NCBI RefSeq assembly: GCF_937616625.2
Contig: NC_065575.1
Coordinates: 4,409,501-4,473,500, forward strand
Origin: Mercurialis annua
Lineage: Eukaryota; Streptophyta; Magnoliopsida; Malpighiales; Euphorbiaceae
Length of the DNA stretch: 64,000 bases
Direction: 5' to 3'
Part shown: piece by piece, positions 23,605 through 35,200 of the stretch
How positions within the stretch are numbered: position 1 is the first letter of the stretch
How the letters are laid out: the number at the start of each line of letters is the position of its first letter
Program-made: the position numbers and the translations under genes
The notes under the pieces: model-generated
What the model was told of the DNA's origin: nothing
Seen by the model: the letters and a program-made list of their open reading frames with translations, nothing else
Database searches by the model: none

Positions 23605-24022
23605 GAGCATCTCCAATGCACTCTCTAAATATATCAAACTCTTTAATGTAGAGAGTTTTATGCAAAATTTGAAATTCAATGGACTCTCCATAATTTAAAT
23701 TTAAAGAAGAGAGTGAGTTTGTGGGTCAAATTCACTCTCTACTTCTTATCTTTCTAATAAAATTTCAAATTCAAAATATATACTCTCTTTTTGTTTTTAA
23801 AAATATGTGTTTTGATTTTATTTTAATATAAAAAATTATAGAAATAAAAATTATAATAAAAAGAGTAAATATGATAATTAAATAAATTAATACTTGTTGA
23901 ATAAAACGTTATATTTAGAGAGTCTATTGGAGTAAAATTAAAAAATGTGCTCTTTATATGCAAGATGCTCTCTATTTTATAAAATATGCTCTCTAAATTA
24001 GAGAGTACCATTGGAGATGCTC
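23605..24022. mobile_element. PIF/Harbinger (Tourist-like) MITE
   Basis: Ends GAGCATCTCCAATG and CATTGGAGATGCTC are flanked by TAA on both sides (23602-23604 and 24023-24025). A 3 bp TWA duplication with this inverted repeat is typical of plant PIF/Harbinger MITEs. The element is 418 bp and AT-rich inside. Confidence 0.88.
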
Positions 24023-24049
24023 TAACACACATAAATGAGATTCAGTAAT

Positions 24050-24832
24050 GAACGAAGGATCATTTTACCCCCCTCAACTTGGCACAAAGTATCAAAAACG
24101 TCTAAATTAGTAAAATAGGATCACTTTTACCCTGAATTTGCCAAAAATGGTACAAAACCACCTCTTTCCACTCTAACCCAAAAGAGTGAGATACACTCTG
24201 ATTTTGATGGTGATTTATTTTTTCTAAGGTGGTTTTTGATGGAGAAAAATTTAGAATGTTCCTAAATTTTTTTTAAACATTATATATTAATATCAAACAA
24301 TTAAAAAAATAAAAATTAATCCCTTTAATTTGAAAAATATATATTAACCCCAACAATTTTATATTTTTAATTAAAAAAATAAATTTTTTAATTTTTTTTT
24401 AAGAACTGAACAGACCCTGGTCTGTTTCAATTGAAATGGATGAGGGAAATGGGAATTGTGAATCAAGAAAGAGGCAGTGGCTGGGTTTGTGTCACCGCGG
24501 CGGCGGGTGTTCCTTATATTAGCAGTAATTAGGTCTAATTAGTTTTTAATTGATTTTAATTAGAATTAAGATTAATGAAAGTTAATTTGAAAAGGTCTAA
24601 AAGGTCCCTAGGTTAATTAGGGTTAAATTATAATTAATTAGTATTTAAATATAATTTGTTAGAGTAAATTATGATTAATTAAAAACTCACTCTCCAATTA
24701 AGGTGTTACGTCAGCATAGGGGTGTTTTTGTACCAGTTTTGACAAGTTTAGGGTAAAAGTGATCCAGTTTCACTAATTTGGACGTTTTTGATATTTTGTG
24801 CCAAGTTGAGGGGGTAAAGTGATCCTTTGTTC
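24050..24832. mobile_element. Non-autonomous MULE with 10 bp target duplication
   Basis: The ends GAACGAAGGATCA and TGATCCTTTGTTC (one mismatch between them) continue inward for about 80 bp as an inverted repeat. They are flanked by exact ATTCAGTAAT at 24040-24049 and 24833-24842. The 783 bp interior has a GC-rich patch (CACCGCGGCGGCGGG near 24495) but no transposase frame. Confidence 0.88.
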
Positions 24833-25071
24833 ATTCAGTAATAAATTAAAGTGTGATTTAATAATAAATGAGAAGGAGACTTTCATAGCTAAATTTTATG
24901 TAATTTTTTATAATTAGTATTTATATATATTTTAATTAATATTTATGATAACTTGAGGTGTAAAATAATTCTTGCGGCTCTAGTAATTTTCGTTCTTGAT
25001 AATTTTGATCAATCACAAACGAATTCTACAGCAAACCATACTAAAATTCGATTTGGCTCAATAATAAAAAA

Positions 25072-25310
25072 TAGGCTTAATATTTTAAAAACACCCGATT
25101 TTTTAACTCATTTTCAATCCTATCATGACGTTAAAAACTCGTCAAGTTTACCCTATTTTATATTTTTTCGTTTTAATTGTACCCTTAAACATTAAATTGA
25201 TCTTTTTTTATTTGAAAAAAGTTCAAAAAAAGTTCTTCAAATTAACCCATTTTGTATTAAATCGATATTTTTAGAAACTTTTTTGAACTTTTTTAAAATA
25301 ATAAAATATC
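25072..25310. repeat. Truncated family A-like MITE half
   Basis: The sequence follows the left half of family A in order: a 'ggcttaat..cttaaaaac..ccc' tip, 'ttcgttttaattgtaccc', then 'attaa.tt.atctttttttattt'. It is then mirrored only briefly by 'gaacttttttgaact'. No target duplication or right tip was recognised. Confidence 0.45.
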
Positions 25311-25526
25311 AAGTGAACAAGCCGACATATTAAGAATCAGAATCTGTGCCAGCCAAAATATAAACAATATGATTCCATAAATGCTCCTTTTTATTACATT
25401 TACATTAAGAATTTCTCAGGCAGAGAATTAAAAATAGAAGAAATGTTGAAATGTTGCCTAATTGGTTAAATTGTTTCATAATTTCAATTTATAACCATAT
25501 ATGTATATAGGCTTACTTAATTAGCC

Positions 25527-25535
25527 TATATATAA
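25527..25535 (+). promoter_or_regulatory. TATA box of the defensin-like gene
   Basis: TATATATAA lies 62 bp before the ATG at 25597, leaving room for a TSS around 25560. Position and sequence are good; no experimental support is possible here. Confidence 0.6.
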
Positions 25536-25596
25536 ATTTCTACAATTCTTAAAACAGTACCAGATTAATTACTATTTCAAAAAAAATTACAAACAA

Positions 25597-26334
25597 ATGA
25601 CGATGAAGAGTCTCCAAATATTTGCAATCATTGCCATTATTATTTTGTGTCAAGGTAAAGTCTCATAGTCTATAATCTAAATATTCTATGTCAATTTTTC
25701 ATTAGCAAACAATGTTATTTACCTATTTAAAAATAAATCATTGACTATTGCTGCTATCATTCTAATGATGCGGTAAAATAATATTGATTCTAATTTACCG
25801 GATGTTGTGGTAGACATAGTTTATGCAAGAATTTTTTAATTGAGAAATATTACATGCAAAAAACAATATTTTAAGAACCAATTCGGACTGGTCAGTTCAA
25901 CCGGTTCGATATTGAACCAAAAGCCAGTCCACTTCAGTCCCTCCAAAAACCCATTAGATTAAAAACTCATAAAATCAGTCTTTATTTTTTACTAATTTGG
26001 TTATATACGCTAATTACTTGCGCGTATACAAAAACTCTAATTATATTATTTTCATTATTCTAAAAGAGGCATATTTATAATTTTTATATTTATTTTTAGT
26101 CTAACGGTTCAATCAGTATTTAATGATGGTGACAAATTGCCTGCAGGAAATGAAGCAATGGCAATGAAAGTTTGCGCGAAGGCTGAACCAATGGCTGATT
26201 GCACGGACGCGAAATGTAATGACTTGTGTATAAAGAAGTACGGCGGAGATCCTCATTTAGAAAAAGGAGCTCGCGGTTATTGTGTTGTTAACGGAACTTG
26301 TACCTGCGTTTATCCTTGTCCAGACATTTTTTAA
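25597..26334 (+). CDS. Defensin-like secreted cysteine-rich peptide
   Basis: Two exons, 25597-25654 and 26147-26334, encode 81 residues. Residues 1-20 (MTMKSLQIFAIIAIIILCQ) form a signal peptide encoded by exon 1, with a phase-1 intron just after it, the usual layout of plant defensin-like genes. The mature part has eight cysteines at 29, 38, 43, 47, 65, 71, 73 and 77. C43-x3-C47 and C71-x-C73 are the CS-alpha-beta signature. Such peptides are secreted and act in defence or in reproductive signalling; which applies here cannot be read from sequence. A TATA box (25527) and AATAAA (26363) frame the gene. It is one of only two forward genes in the window. Intron 1 (492 bp) holds a degraded transposon remnant. 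It could also be called an LCR-type protein; no closer name is justified. Confidence 0.88.
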
Positions 26335-26362
26335 TCAAAATTTGTTGACATCTTTCGTTCTT

Positions 26363-26368
26363 AATAAA
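26363..26368 (+). terminator. Polyadenylation signal AATAAA of the defensin-like gene
   Basis: A canonical AATAAA lies 29 bp after the TAA stop. Its spacing suits a short 3' UTR. Confidence 0.6.
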
Positions 26369-27084
26369 TCTAGCTACTCATTTACTTTCTTCTTAATTAT
26401 ATTAACAATCAAATAATTTAAAATAATAATTTTCTCTTGTTGTAAATTAGCCCAAAAATTAGGATGTGCATTTGGTTTAAACCAAACAAAATCGAACTGA
26501 AAATTTGTTATTTTTTCAAAGCCGAACCGAATTTTTAAGGGATTAAAAAAAGTTACCAGACTGTAGTCAATTCAATTAATTTTTTTGGTTCGATTTAATT
26601 ATTTCAGTTAAATTTCTGAAATACAGCTGAATTTTATTTATATCCAATGCCGAGATGAATCTTTTTTATAGTCCCAAATCAGTTTGATTATCCAATTTAG
26701 TTTGGTTTTTTACATATTCCTATTAAAAACTTCTACAGATGGCAACCTAACCCCATCTTACATCAACTTAACAATAAACTTATAATCAATAGACTCATTA
26801 GTATTTTCTACCTTAATTATTAGTCCAAGAGTTGTCTATATTACAACTAAATTTTAATTATTAACAAATATATATAAAAATGGTATTAAATAGTATTATG
26901 TGTTTAGGGTAAGTGTACAAAAAAGAACTAAATTTCAAGCTTGCTATAAGAGCATTATATACAGAATTTTTCTCTCCACTTTTGCCATTTTTCTCGTAAT
27001 TTTTTCAAAAAAAACGTGACAATACCACATCATATTATTATCAGCATCAAATGAATTAGCACGTTTCATGATTTCTTAAGAAAA
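26369..27084. other. Intergenic spacer
   Basis: 26460-26730 carries 'tttggttt..aaccaaac' and 'gccgaaccgaatttt' words of a decayed inverted-repeat element like that at 13850-14330. No gene seen. Confidence 0.45.
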
Positions 27085-27505
27085 ACCATAAAAACAGATA
27101 GAAACGGTCCAACTCTAACTTCACCTGTAGATCAATTCCCCATCAAAAGATTACAAAGTCAAAACAGTACAAGACACTTTCTGTACAAGCATACACCAAA
27201 ATATTACATATCCTGTAAATTCGCAAACACGTTATTTTTCCACTTGTAAAAAATAAACACCCTTAAGAAAGAGATTTGATTACTACAATTCTCTACCTAC
27301 TTCAAGTAAATTTCATTAATAAAAGATAAAAGAGAACTCGGATAAAATAGATTTTGACGATGGTTTCTTCTAAATAAAAAACCATGAAAACAGACGGAAT
27401 GCACGACTCTCATTTCATCAGTAAATCAATTCTCCATCCAAAGATTACAATGTCAAAACAGTTTATGACACATTCTCTACAAGGATAGACCAAAATATTA
27501 CACAT
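27085..27505. repeat. Diverged tandem duplication, two copies about 290 bp apart
   Basis: 27085-27215 and 27378-27505 share the same ordered words: 'aaaccat.aaaacaga', 'atcaattc.ccatc', 'aagattacaa.gtcaaaacagt', 'gacac.ttct..acaa', and 'accaaaatattaca'. The identity is roughly four bases in five by eye. The content is not coding and lies 3' of KPNB1. Confidence 0.7.
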
Positions 27506-28205
27506 TCTTCAGAAAAGAGAAACCTATATTCATGAGAAAAAAAAAACAACTGTATGATTGAATGAATGCAAGGTATATTACTGACTTAAGGACCTATAAA
27601 AAATAACAATTCAAAAATGTGATGCAGGACGCAATACCCTCGATTATGTGATGACCCCCAACCGCATATACTAAAGAAACACGGTTGGAATATGACAGAC
27701 ATCATGCTGAACTGATATGAAAAAAAGAAAAAAAAGGGGGGACAAAAAGACCTTCTGAAATTATGCACTTGTTTTATCTTCAAGTGTCACTTAGCTTCCA
27801 CCAATCATTGCAATCATCAATTCCAACAATATAAATAAACTTCAGCCAAGACCGCGCCAAACCAACATAAATAAAACTTCGGCATGACCACGGAGACACA
27901 ATCAATCCTGACTCGTATATTCAGCAAATTTAAATTACCTTTTTCCTTTCAACTTGTCTTCAATGGCTGCTTCTTTGGAGCTTTAAACAGAATTCTTTAC
28001 CTCCCATATCTGCAATGTAATAACCGACCATTCCTGACCCCATGGTGCTGATGCAAGATAGAGTGACAACTTGAAGACTGATAACTTTGTTATCTGAAAA
28101 TGGCAGATGACCTGACACAAATGCAACCCCGGACCCCGACTCGATACACCCAAATGCATGCAGGGACTTGTAAACAAAAAAGCATACCAAACCACCACAA
28201 TAACT
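27506..28205 (-). other. 3' flank / UTR region of KPNB1
   Basis: Downstream of the KPNB1 stop on the reverse strand. Two overlapping open frames (27960-28222) have no family resemblance and lie where the 3' UTR is expected, so I do not call them genes. Confidence 0.5.
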
Positions 28206-30926
28206 TCAAACAGAAATGGCACGACTGATGGCCAACTTGGCCCACTCAGCAGATTCCTTAATCATATGGTCTTCAGACGACAAACATTCATTTAAAAAGT
28301 CTTTGCTAGAAAGAGATTGCTGTATCAAAGAACAAGCATTACTTCCCAGTGTATCTGCTAAATCTCCAAGCACCCCAATGGCAGTTTTCATCACCACGTC
28401 ATCCCTAAAAAAAGATCCAAAAAAATTAATGTCATGAACCATAGCATTCAAAATACTTAAACACATAAAATAAATAAATAAATAAATAATGAAATGTCGC
28501 AGAACATACATGTCCTTCTCCATGTACATGCTATCCAAGAACTGGAGAATGTGTGGTGCATAAGGAATCAAGAGCTGAGTTTTAGGAGAATTCTTAAACC
28601 CTTGAAGAATCCCTGAGTATGCCTCCAGAATTCCATTTCTAAGCGAATTTGTGTACTCCGTCATTTCATCATCAGCACCTGCGGTGTGGGCAGACAGCTC
28701 AGCAGCACTTTGGAGCATAGGCATGGCATACATCAAGTACTTCTCAAAATTTTCTCCAATTGCCAGTGCAATATCACCAAAGCACGAGAATATGGGTGGC
28801 TTCACAGACCGATGTAACTGATTGCTTGACAAATCTTTGAGAAGTTGTGTCATAATCCCATCGCAAAAAGGCAATATTTTATCCTCCAATGCCCTACAAA
28901 TGTCACCTACCACACCAACTGTTACAGCACACACTTGATACTCTTCAAAATTTTGAAGACCCATTTCCAAATACTTATAGAACTCTGTCATATATTTTGC
29001 AAAGTCCGGCCCAGTAGCGTAGGCCAGGGCTCCAATTGAAAGCATAGCCTCCTCGTGCACAGTAGCACTTCTACAAGCAAACACCCTCAGAAAGAGACCC
29101 ATGACCTGATCTGCATACTGCATGAACACATATTTTGTTGGTTCTGATGATCCTAGCTTCTGAATTATAACCTGTAAACATCCACAAAGAAGCCCTTGCA
29201 GTTCACTTTGCTTCTCTCTCTCATCAGACGAGAGCTTCTGGCCCTCGAGAGTGTTATGAAGCTCCATCATAATTACAGGGACTAATTGCAATACCATAGG
29301 TGCTGTTTCATCAGTCGAGCACCTGACAACTTCATTCAATGTCTCATACGCAGCAGTCCTTAAACGCGAATCCCCAGCATCTTCTCTATGAGTAACAGTG
29401 AGAAGTGCTTGAACAATTTCCTGAAAAAATGGAGTCAGGGGGGATGATGGGCCTGCCTCTTCATAGCCCTGGGCAAGAAAATAAAGGGCACCACAAGCCT
29501 TCTCTGCTACATTTGGAACATCTTTCATGCTCTGAAGCAGTACAGTGATAATTTGTTGGCAATTTGCCTGAGTGATTATGGGTGTATCCATAGTTGAACC
29601 GTGAAGAAATTCAAAGATTCTTCCAAGGGTCCATGCAGTAGTGTCCTTGACATGGTTATTTGGATCCTTTGTTAAGGCATTGAGCATGAAGTTCAAAGCA
29701 ACATTAACAATAGGGGTTAACTTGTCAGGAGAAGGACCCTCCAAGATTGACCCAAAGGCATAAGTCGCTGCCTCTCTTTGCCGCCAATCTGGTTTGGTAA
29801 TATTTTCTTCAATGAATGGCATGACAAGTGGGACGATATCATCTCCAACAGTTCGTGCAACCAAACCAAGACATGTACCCCCAGCCATTGCAATATTCCA
29901 TGCTCCCTCATCTTGATCCTGGTCCTCCTCTTGCTTAAGGAGAGTCTCCAACAGCATTGGAACAAGAGCAGGGAGTGCCTGCTTGATAAAATAGAAACAA
30001 GGAATATCGGAGTCCCCAGTGAAATCACCCCCATATTCTTCCAAGATGTCTATCTCCTCATCACAAATTGAACTCCAAAACTCAATTGCTTGAAGAGCAA
30101 CAGGCTCCTCATCTTCCCTCACAGCCTTTGCAGTAATTCCAAAAATATCTTGGATATAAGGAGCTAATTTATCATAGTAAGTAGATGAAATGGAGACCAA
30201 ACACTCAAAAGCAGCCTGGCGTATCTTCACTTCTGGAGACAAAGTTGCCTCACATGCTATCCTCATAATATAATCACGCTCCATATCATTGCTAAAATTA
30301 GCTTGTGCAAAACTTAGTGCATTATATAATGCTCGGGTTGCAGCAAGCCTAACATCATTGTTTCCTTCAGATGCATTCATTCCCTGAACTACTGCTGTAA
30401 GTATCTTATTCACATGATCTTGATCTACAACATCAGGTGAGACTTCCTCACACAAATATCCAAGAGTCTCTAAGGTGGCTTGCTTGACATGAGCAGGTAG
30501 CTGGTGAATATTTGATAAAAGTGATCCTACCAGCTCAGGCCACTGCTTCTGAGGTAACTCAATGCCTGCAACCTTTGCAATGACTTGAGATGCAGTTGAC
30601 CGAGCATCAGCTGCAGGAGAAGAAAGAGTCTTTAACAAGAACGCCTTAATTTGACCTTTCACATTGTTGTCCAATGACAACCATCTCTGGACAAGCTCAA
30701 GTTTTCTATGTTGTTCCTTGGCATCCAATGCATTTTTTAGTATAAGACCAGCTAATTTTCGACTATCTACAGGCTTCTCATCATTTGCAAGCTCACTAGA
30801 GAGTGATAGCAAAAAACTAGGGAGATTTTGCTCCTGGAACTGTTTTAAGCTTTCTTCAGCATGCTTCCGGACATTTCCATCTATTGATTGTGCATTCAAA
30901 AGCACCTGGGTAACTTCCATGGCCAT
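28206..30926 (-). CDS. KPNB1: Importin subunit beta-1 (karyopherin beta)
   Basis: Two coding exons, 30926-28510 and 28404-28206, encode 871 residues (Arabidopsis about 870). The protein starts MAMEVTQVLLNAQSIDGNVR and ends WAKLAISRAISV. It is HEAT repeats throughout, with the importin-beta N-terminal Ran-binding domain at about residues 20-100. Conserved landmarks include ELPQKQWPELVGSLLSNIHQ, the acidic stretch KQEEDQDQDEGAWNIAMAGG and EKACGALYFLAQGYEE. It carries cargo, directly or through importin-alpha, through nuclear pores and releases it on RanGTP. The start was chosen by homology and sits just after a 5' UTR acceptor (CAG at 30937-30935). The only coding intron (28509-28405) is 105 nt, in frame and free of stops, so the reading frame runs through it. 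Confidence 0.97.
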   Translation of the reverse strand: MAMEVTQVLLNAQSIDGNVRKHAEESLKQFQEQNLPSFLLSLSSELANDEKPVDSRKLAGLILKNALDAKEQHRKLELVQRWLSLDNNVKGQIKAFLLKTLSSPAADARSTASQVIAKVAGIELPQKQWPELVGSLLSNIHQLPAHVKQATLETLGYLCEEVSPDVVDQDHVNKILTAVVQGMNASEGNNDVRLAATRALYNALSFAQANFSNDMERDYIMRIACEATLSPEVKIRQAAFECLVSISSTYYDKLAPYIQDIFGITAKAVREDEEPVALQAIEFWSSICDEEIDILEEYGGDFTGDSDIPCFYFIKQALPALVPMLLETLLKQEEDQDQDEGAWNIAMAGGTCLGLVARTVGDDIVPLVMPFIEENITKPDWRQREAATYAFGSILEGPSPDKLTPIVNVALNFMLNALTKDPNNHVKDTTAWTLGRIFEFLHGSTMDTPIITQANCQQIITVLLQSMKDVPNVAEKACGALYFLAQGYEEAGPSSPLTPFFQEIVQALLTVTHREDAGDSRLRTAAYETLNEVVRCSTDETAPMVLQLVPVIMMELHNTLEGQKLSSDEREKQSELQGLLCGCLQVIIQKLGSSEPTKYVFMQYADQVMGLFLRVFACRSATVHEEAMLSIGALAYATGPDFAKYMTEFYKYLEMGLQNFEEYQVCAVTVGVVGDICRALEDKILPFCDGIMTQLLKDLSSNQLHRSVKPPIFSCFGDIALAIGENFEKYLMYAMPMLQSAAELSAHTAGADDEMTEYTNSLRNGILEAYSGILQGFKNSPKTQLLIPYAPHILQFLDSMYMEKDMYVLRHFIIYLFIYFMCLSILNAMVHDINFFGSFFRDDVVMKTAIGVLGDLADTLGSNACSLIQQSLSSKDFLNECLSSEDHMIKESAEWAKLAISRAISV

Positions 30927-32100
30927 TTGGTAACCTGAAAGTGACAAATGTTAAATTTGCATACGGTTTCTGAAATCTAATCAGAAACATAAGTGCAACT
31001 AGCATTCCATTGAAGCAATAAAAAATTTGAAAAAGGAAAAAAAATTGTCACTTCAAACCACTGGAAAAGGAAGCCCGTCAATTATAGAAAAGAAACGAAA
31101 TATTTCACCATACTCTGCTCAAATTAATTTGGTAGTGTTATTACTTACTAGCACGATCAACTGAGACCAATAGAATAAAAGGAACCAAAAAAAACAAGAT
31201 ATCAGGTTTAACAAATTCAAAAACTTACTTTTCGATATGTCGATCAATTATCACAAAAGACGAGACAAACGCAAATTTTAAACCACTCAACCACAACACA
31301 TTCTATTAAAAAAAACTCACAAAAAATTGTAAAAATTAGCTTAAACAACACATATATGCCTTTGAAAATTCAATTCTCTTCCAATTTGATTCTAGATTCT
31401 CAGTGAGTGCATTCTTAAGGTCTGGGTTTCAAGCCTAGTAGGGCCAGTGGTTTACAGCCAATTTAAACTCTGAAAATCTTATTGCTAAATACTAACTACT
31501 ACCGTAATTAGATTCTACTTTAGTCCCAACAAAAAAAACATAATTGATGTATCAGATTCTGTCTAATTAAATTTACTTAATTTTGTGTTTACGACTTCGA
31601 AACAATCAGATAATTGATATAATTCTATTCTATTGAATTTTTAATGAAAAAAGAAACCGTTTAGTAAAATAAAATCATACGATAGTACCAGAATTCAATT
31701 AAACTGCCAAATCAATTTTAACCTATAAGCGATCCATTCAATTCATACACAAAAAAAAAAACACATCCAAATCTCTAAACCTAACAACAATTTTTAACCA
31801 TACAAAAAGGAAAAAGCAGATCCAAATCTGGTTCAGTTACAGTAACTAAAAGCAATAAAACAATACAAAAAATACAAATAAAATCAGATCAAAATTTTAA
31901 ATAATTTAGAAGATCAAGTAACTAAATAACCTTAATTGCTACCATAATTAAAAATTGCATACCTTAGATTGTAGTTTGTTGAGAACGAGCGAAACGGCGA
32001 TTTAAAACCCTAGAAAACGGAAGGAAACGACAGCAGAGCTAGAGCGAGAGAGTGTGTATGTGAGAGAGGGGTAGAGAGAGAGAGAGAAAATAGAATAATA
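30927..32100 (-). promoter_or_regulatory. KPNB1 5' UTR with leader intron, and core promoter side
   Basis: A donor GTATGC at 31962-31957 after CTAAG and an acceptor at 30937-30935 define a leader intron of about 1.03 kb. The upstream UTR exon runs from about 32090 to 31963. It includes CTAGGGTTT and GA-rich repeats (32040-32095), a layout common in highly expressed plant genes. The exact TSS is not determined. The intron is AT-rich and carries a possible SINE remnant. Confidence 0.7.
31383..31520 (+). repeat. Possible SINE remnant in the KPNB1 leader intron
   Basis: 'TTCTCAGTGAGTGCATTCTT' followed by 'AAGGTCTGGGTTTCAAGCC' resembles the box A and box B of a tRNA-derived plant SINE. A further 80 bp ends without a clear A tail. 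No target duplication was found. Tentative. Confidence 0.35.
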
Positions 32101-32261
32101 AGAAGACGCGGATTCCAAGCTGGACTTTAATTAAAATTACAAAATCATAATCCTTATTTTTATTATTATTATTTTGCTAAAATAAAAATAATGGTGAATT
32201 GTAGTAATTTATGATATTTATATATAGTTGTAGGTTATTAAAAAATAAAAATAAATTCAAG

Positions 32262-35200
32262 AATTAAACTTAATAAATTTCAAACAATTAAATTCTTTCA
32301 CTTAGTATTTTTAAAAACAAAAATTTGTATTTTTCAATTGTGATTAAAGGACTTGGATAGTTAGATTAATCTCATTAAATATATTAATAATTAATTTTTT
32401 TATTTACCGAGTAATTAATAGGTATAACAAACTCCGCAAATTGATACATTGCATCTCATTCAAAAAGGAATGTTAAAATAAATCATACACGTGAAACTTA
32501 ATATAGAAAAATAATAAACTTAAATTAAATTTTGGATGTATTCATTTTATATACAGACTGTCCAGTTTAGACACAGTTTATAATATATAACGTATAAATC
32601 CGTGCAATCTGTTTATGTTGTACCATATTATGTATGTGGTATTATCAAGCACTTTATCAATTGTACAAAATTGTAAATATTATTTAATTATTTATATAAA
32701 ATACATAATTTATTTAATTTGAAAAACCCATAACATATGAAAATTTTAATGTCTTTTGTTTTATAATAAATATTCTTGAAATAATTAAATTCTTTCATTA
32801 AGTATTTTTATAAAGAAAAATTTGTATTTTTCAAATGTGATTAAGGACTTGGATAGTTTGATTTAATCTCATTAATTCTTTTAATGATTAATTTTTTTAT
32901 TTAACGAGTAATTATTAGGTATAATAAATTCCGCAAATTAATACAGTGCATCTCACTTAAAAAGAAATGTCAAAAAAATCATAAACGTGAAACTTAATAT
33001 AAAAAAATAATAAATGTAATTTTAAGTTTGAATGTGTTCATTTTATATACAGACTGGCCAGTTTAGATACAGTTTATAATATGTGACATATAAATTCGTA
33101 CAATCTGTTTTCGTTACATATTGTGTTATATCATGTATATGGTATTATCAAACACTTTACCTATTGTACAAAATTGTAAATATTATTTAATTATTTATAT
33201 AAAATACATAATTTATTTAATTTAAAAAACCCATAACATATGAAATTTTTAATGTCTTTTGTTTTTTAATAAATATTCTTGAAATAATTAAATTCTTTCA
33301 TTAAGTATTTTTATAAAAAAAAATTATATTTTTCAAATAGGATTAAGGACTTGGATAGTTTGATTTAATCTCATTAATTTTTTAATGATTAATTTTTTTA
33401 TTTAACGAGTAATTATTAGGTATAATAAACTCCGCAAATTAATACAGTGCATCTCACTTAAAAAGAAATGTCAAAAAAATCATAAACGTGAAACTTAATA
33501 TAGAAAAATAATAATCTAATTTTAATTTTGAATGTATTCATTTTATATACAGACAGGCCAGTTTAGATACAGTTTATAATATGTGACATATAAATCCATA
33601 CAATCTGTTTTAGTTACATATTGTGTTATATCATGTATATGGTATTATCAAACACTTTACCTATTGTACAAAATTGTAAACATTATTTAATTATTTATAT
33701 AAAATATATAATTTATTTAATTTAAAAAATCCATAACATATGAAATTTTTAATGTCTTTTGTTTTTTAATAAATATTCTTGAAATAATTAAAGTCTTTCA
33801 TTAAGTATTTTTATAAAAAAATATTATATTTTTCAAATGTGATTAAGGACTTGGATAGTTTGATTTTAATCTCATTATTTTTTTTAATGATTAATTTTTT
33901 TATTTAACGAGTAATTATTAGGTATAATAAACTCCGCAAATTAATACAGTGCATCTCACTTAAAAAACATGTCAAAAAAACCATAAACGTGAAACTTAAT
34001 ATAGAAAAATAATAATTTAATTTTAATTCTGAATGTATTCATTTTATATACAGACGGGCCAGTTTAGATACAGTTTATAATATGTGACTTATAAATCCGT
34101 ACAATCTGTTTTGAGTTACATATTGTGTTATATCATGTATATGGTATTATCAAACTCTTTACCAATTGTATAAAATTATAAATATTATTTAATTATTTAT
34201 ATATAATACATAATTTATTTAATTTAAAAAACTCATAACATATGAAATTTTTAATGTCTTTTGTTTTTTTAATAAATATTCTTGAAATAATTAAAGTCTT
34301 TCATTAAGTATTTTTATAAAAGAAATTTATATTTTTCAAATGTGATTAAGGACTTGGATAGTTTGATTTAATCTCATTAATTTTTTTAATGATTAATTTT
34401 TTTATTTAACGAGTAATTATTAGGTATAATAAACTCCGCAAATTAATACAGTGCATCTCACTTAAAAAAATGTCAAAAAAACCATAAACGTGAAACTTAA
34501 TATAGAAAAATAATAATTTAATTTTAATTCTGAATGTATTCATTTTATATACAGACGGGCCAGTTTAGATACAGTTTATAATATGTGACTTATAAATCCG
34601 TACAATCTGTTTTGAGTTACATATTGTGTTATATCATGTATATGGTATTATCAAACTCTTTACCAATTGTACAAAATTATAAATATTATTTAATTATTTA
34701 TATATAATACATAATTTATTTAATTTAAAAAACTCATAACATATGAAATTTTTAATGTCTTTTGTTTTTTTAATAAATATTCTTGAAATAATTAAAGTCT
34801 TTCATTAAGTATTTTTATAAAAGAAATTTATATTTTTCAAATGTGATTAAGGACTTGGATAGTTTGATTTAATCTCATTAATTTTTTTAATGATTAATTT
34901 TTTTATTTAACGAGTAATTATTAGGTATAATAAACTCCGCAAATTAATACAGTGCATCTCACTTAAAAAAATGTCAAAAAAACCATAAACGTGAAACTTA
35001 ATATAGAAAAATAATAATTTAATTTTAATTCTGAATGTATTCATTTTATATACAGACGGGCCAGTTTAGATACAGTTTATAATATGTGACATATAAATCC
35101 GTACAATCTGTTTTGAGTTACATAATGTGTTATATCATGTATATGGTATTATCAAACACTTTACCAATTATACAAAATTATAAATATTATTTAATTATTT

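Noticed and set aside
24953..25195. Forward 80-codon open frame
   Set aside because: It runs into a decayed MITE half and has no recognisable content.
27960..28222. Two overlapping reverse open frames after the KPNB1 stop
   Set aside because: No family resemblance, two frames over the same DNA, and located in the expected 3' UTR.
28405..28509. Continuous 913-codon frame read as uninterrupted importin beta
   Set aside because: The 35-residue insert splits the conserved KDM/DDVVMKTAIG join and has proper GT-AG borders, so it is an intron.
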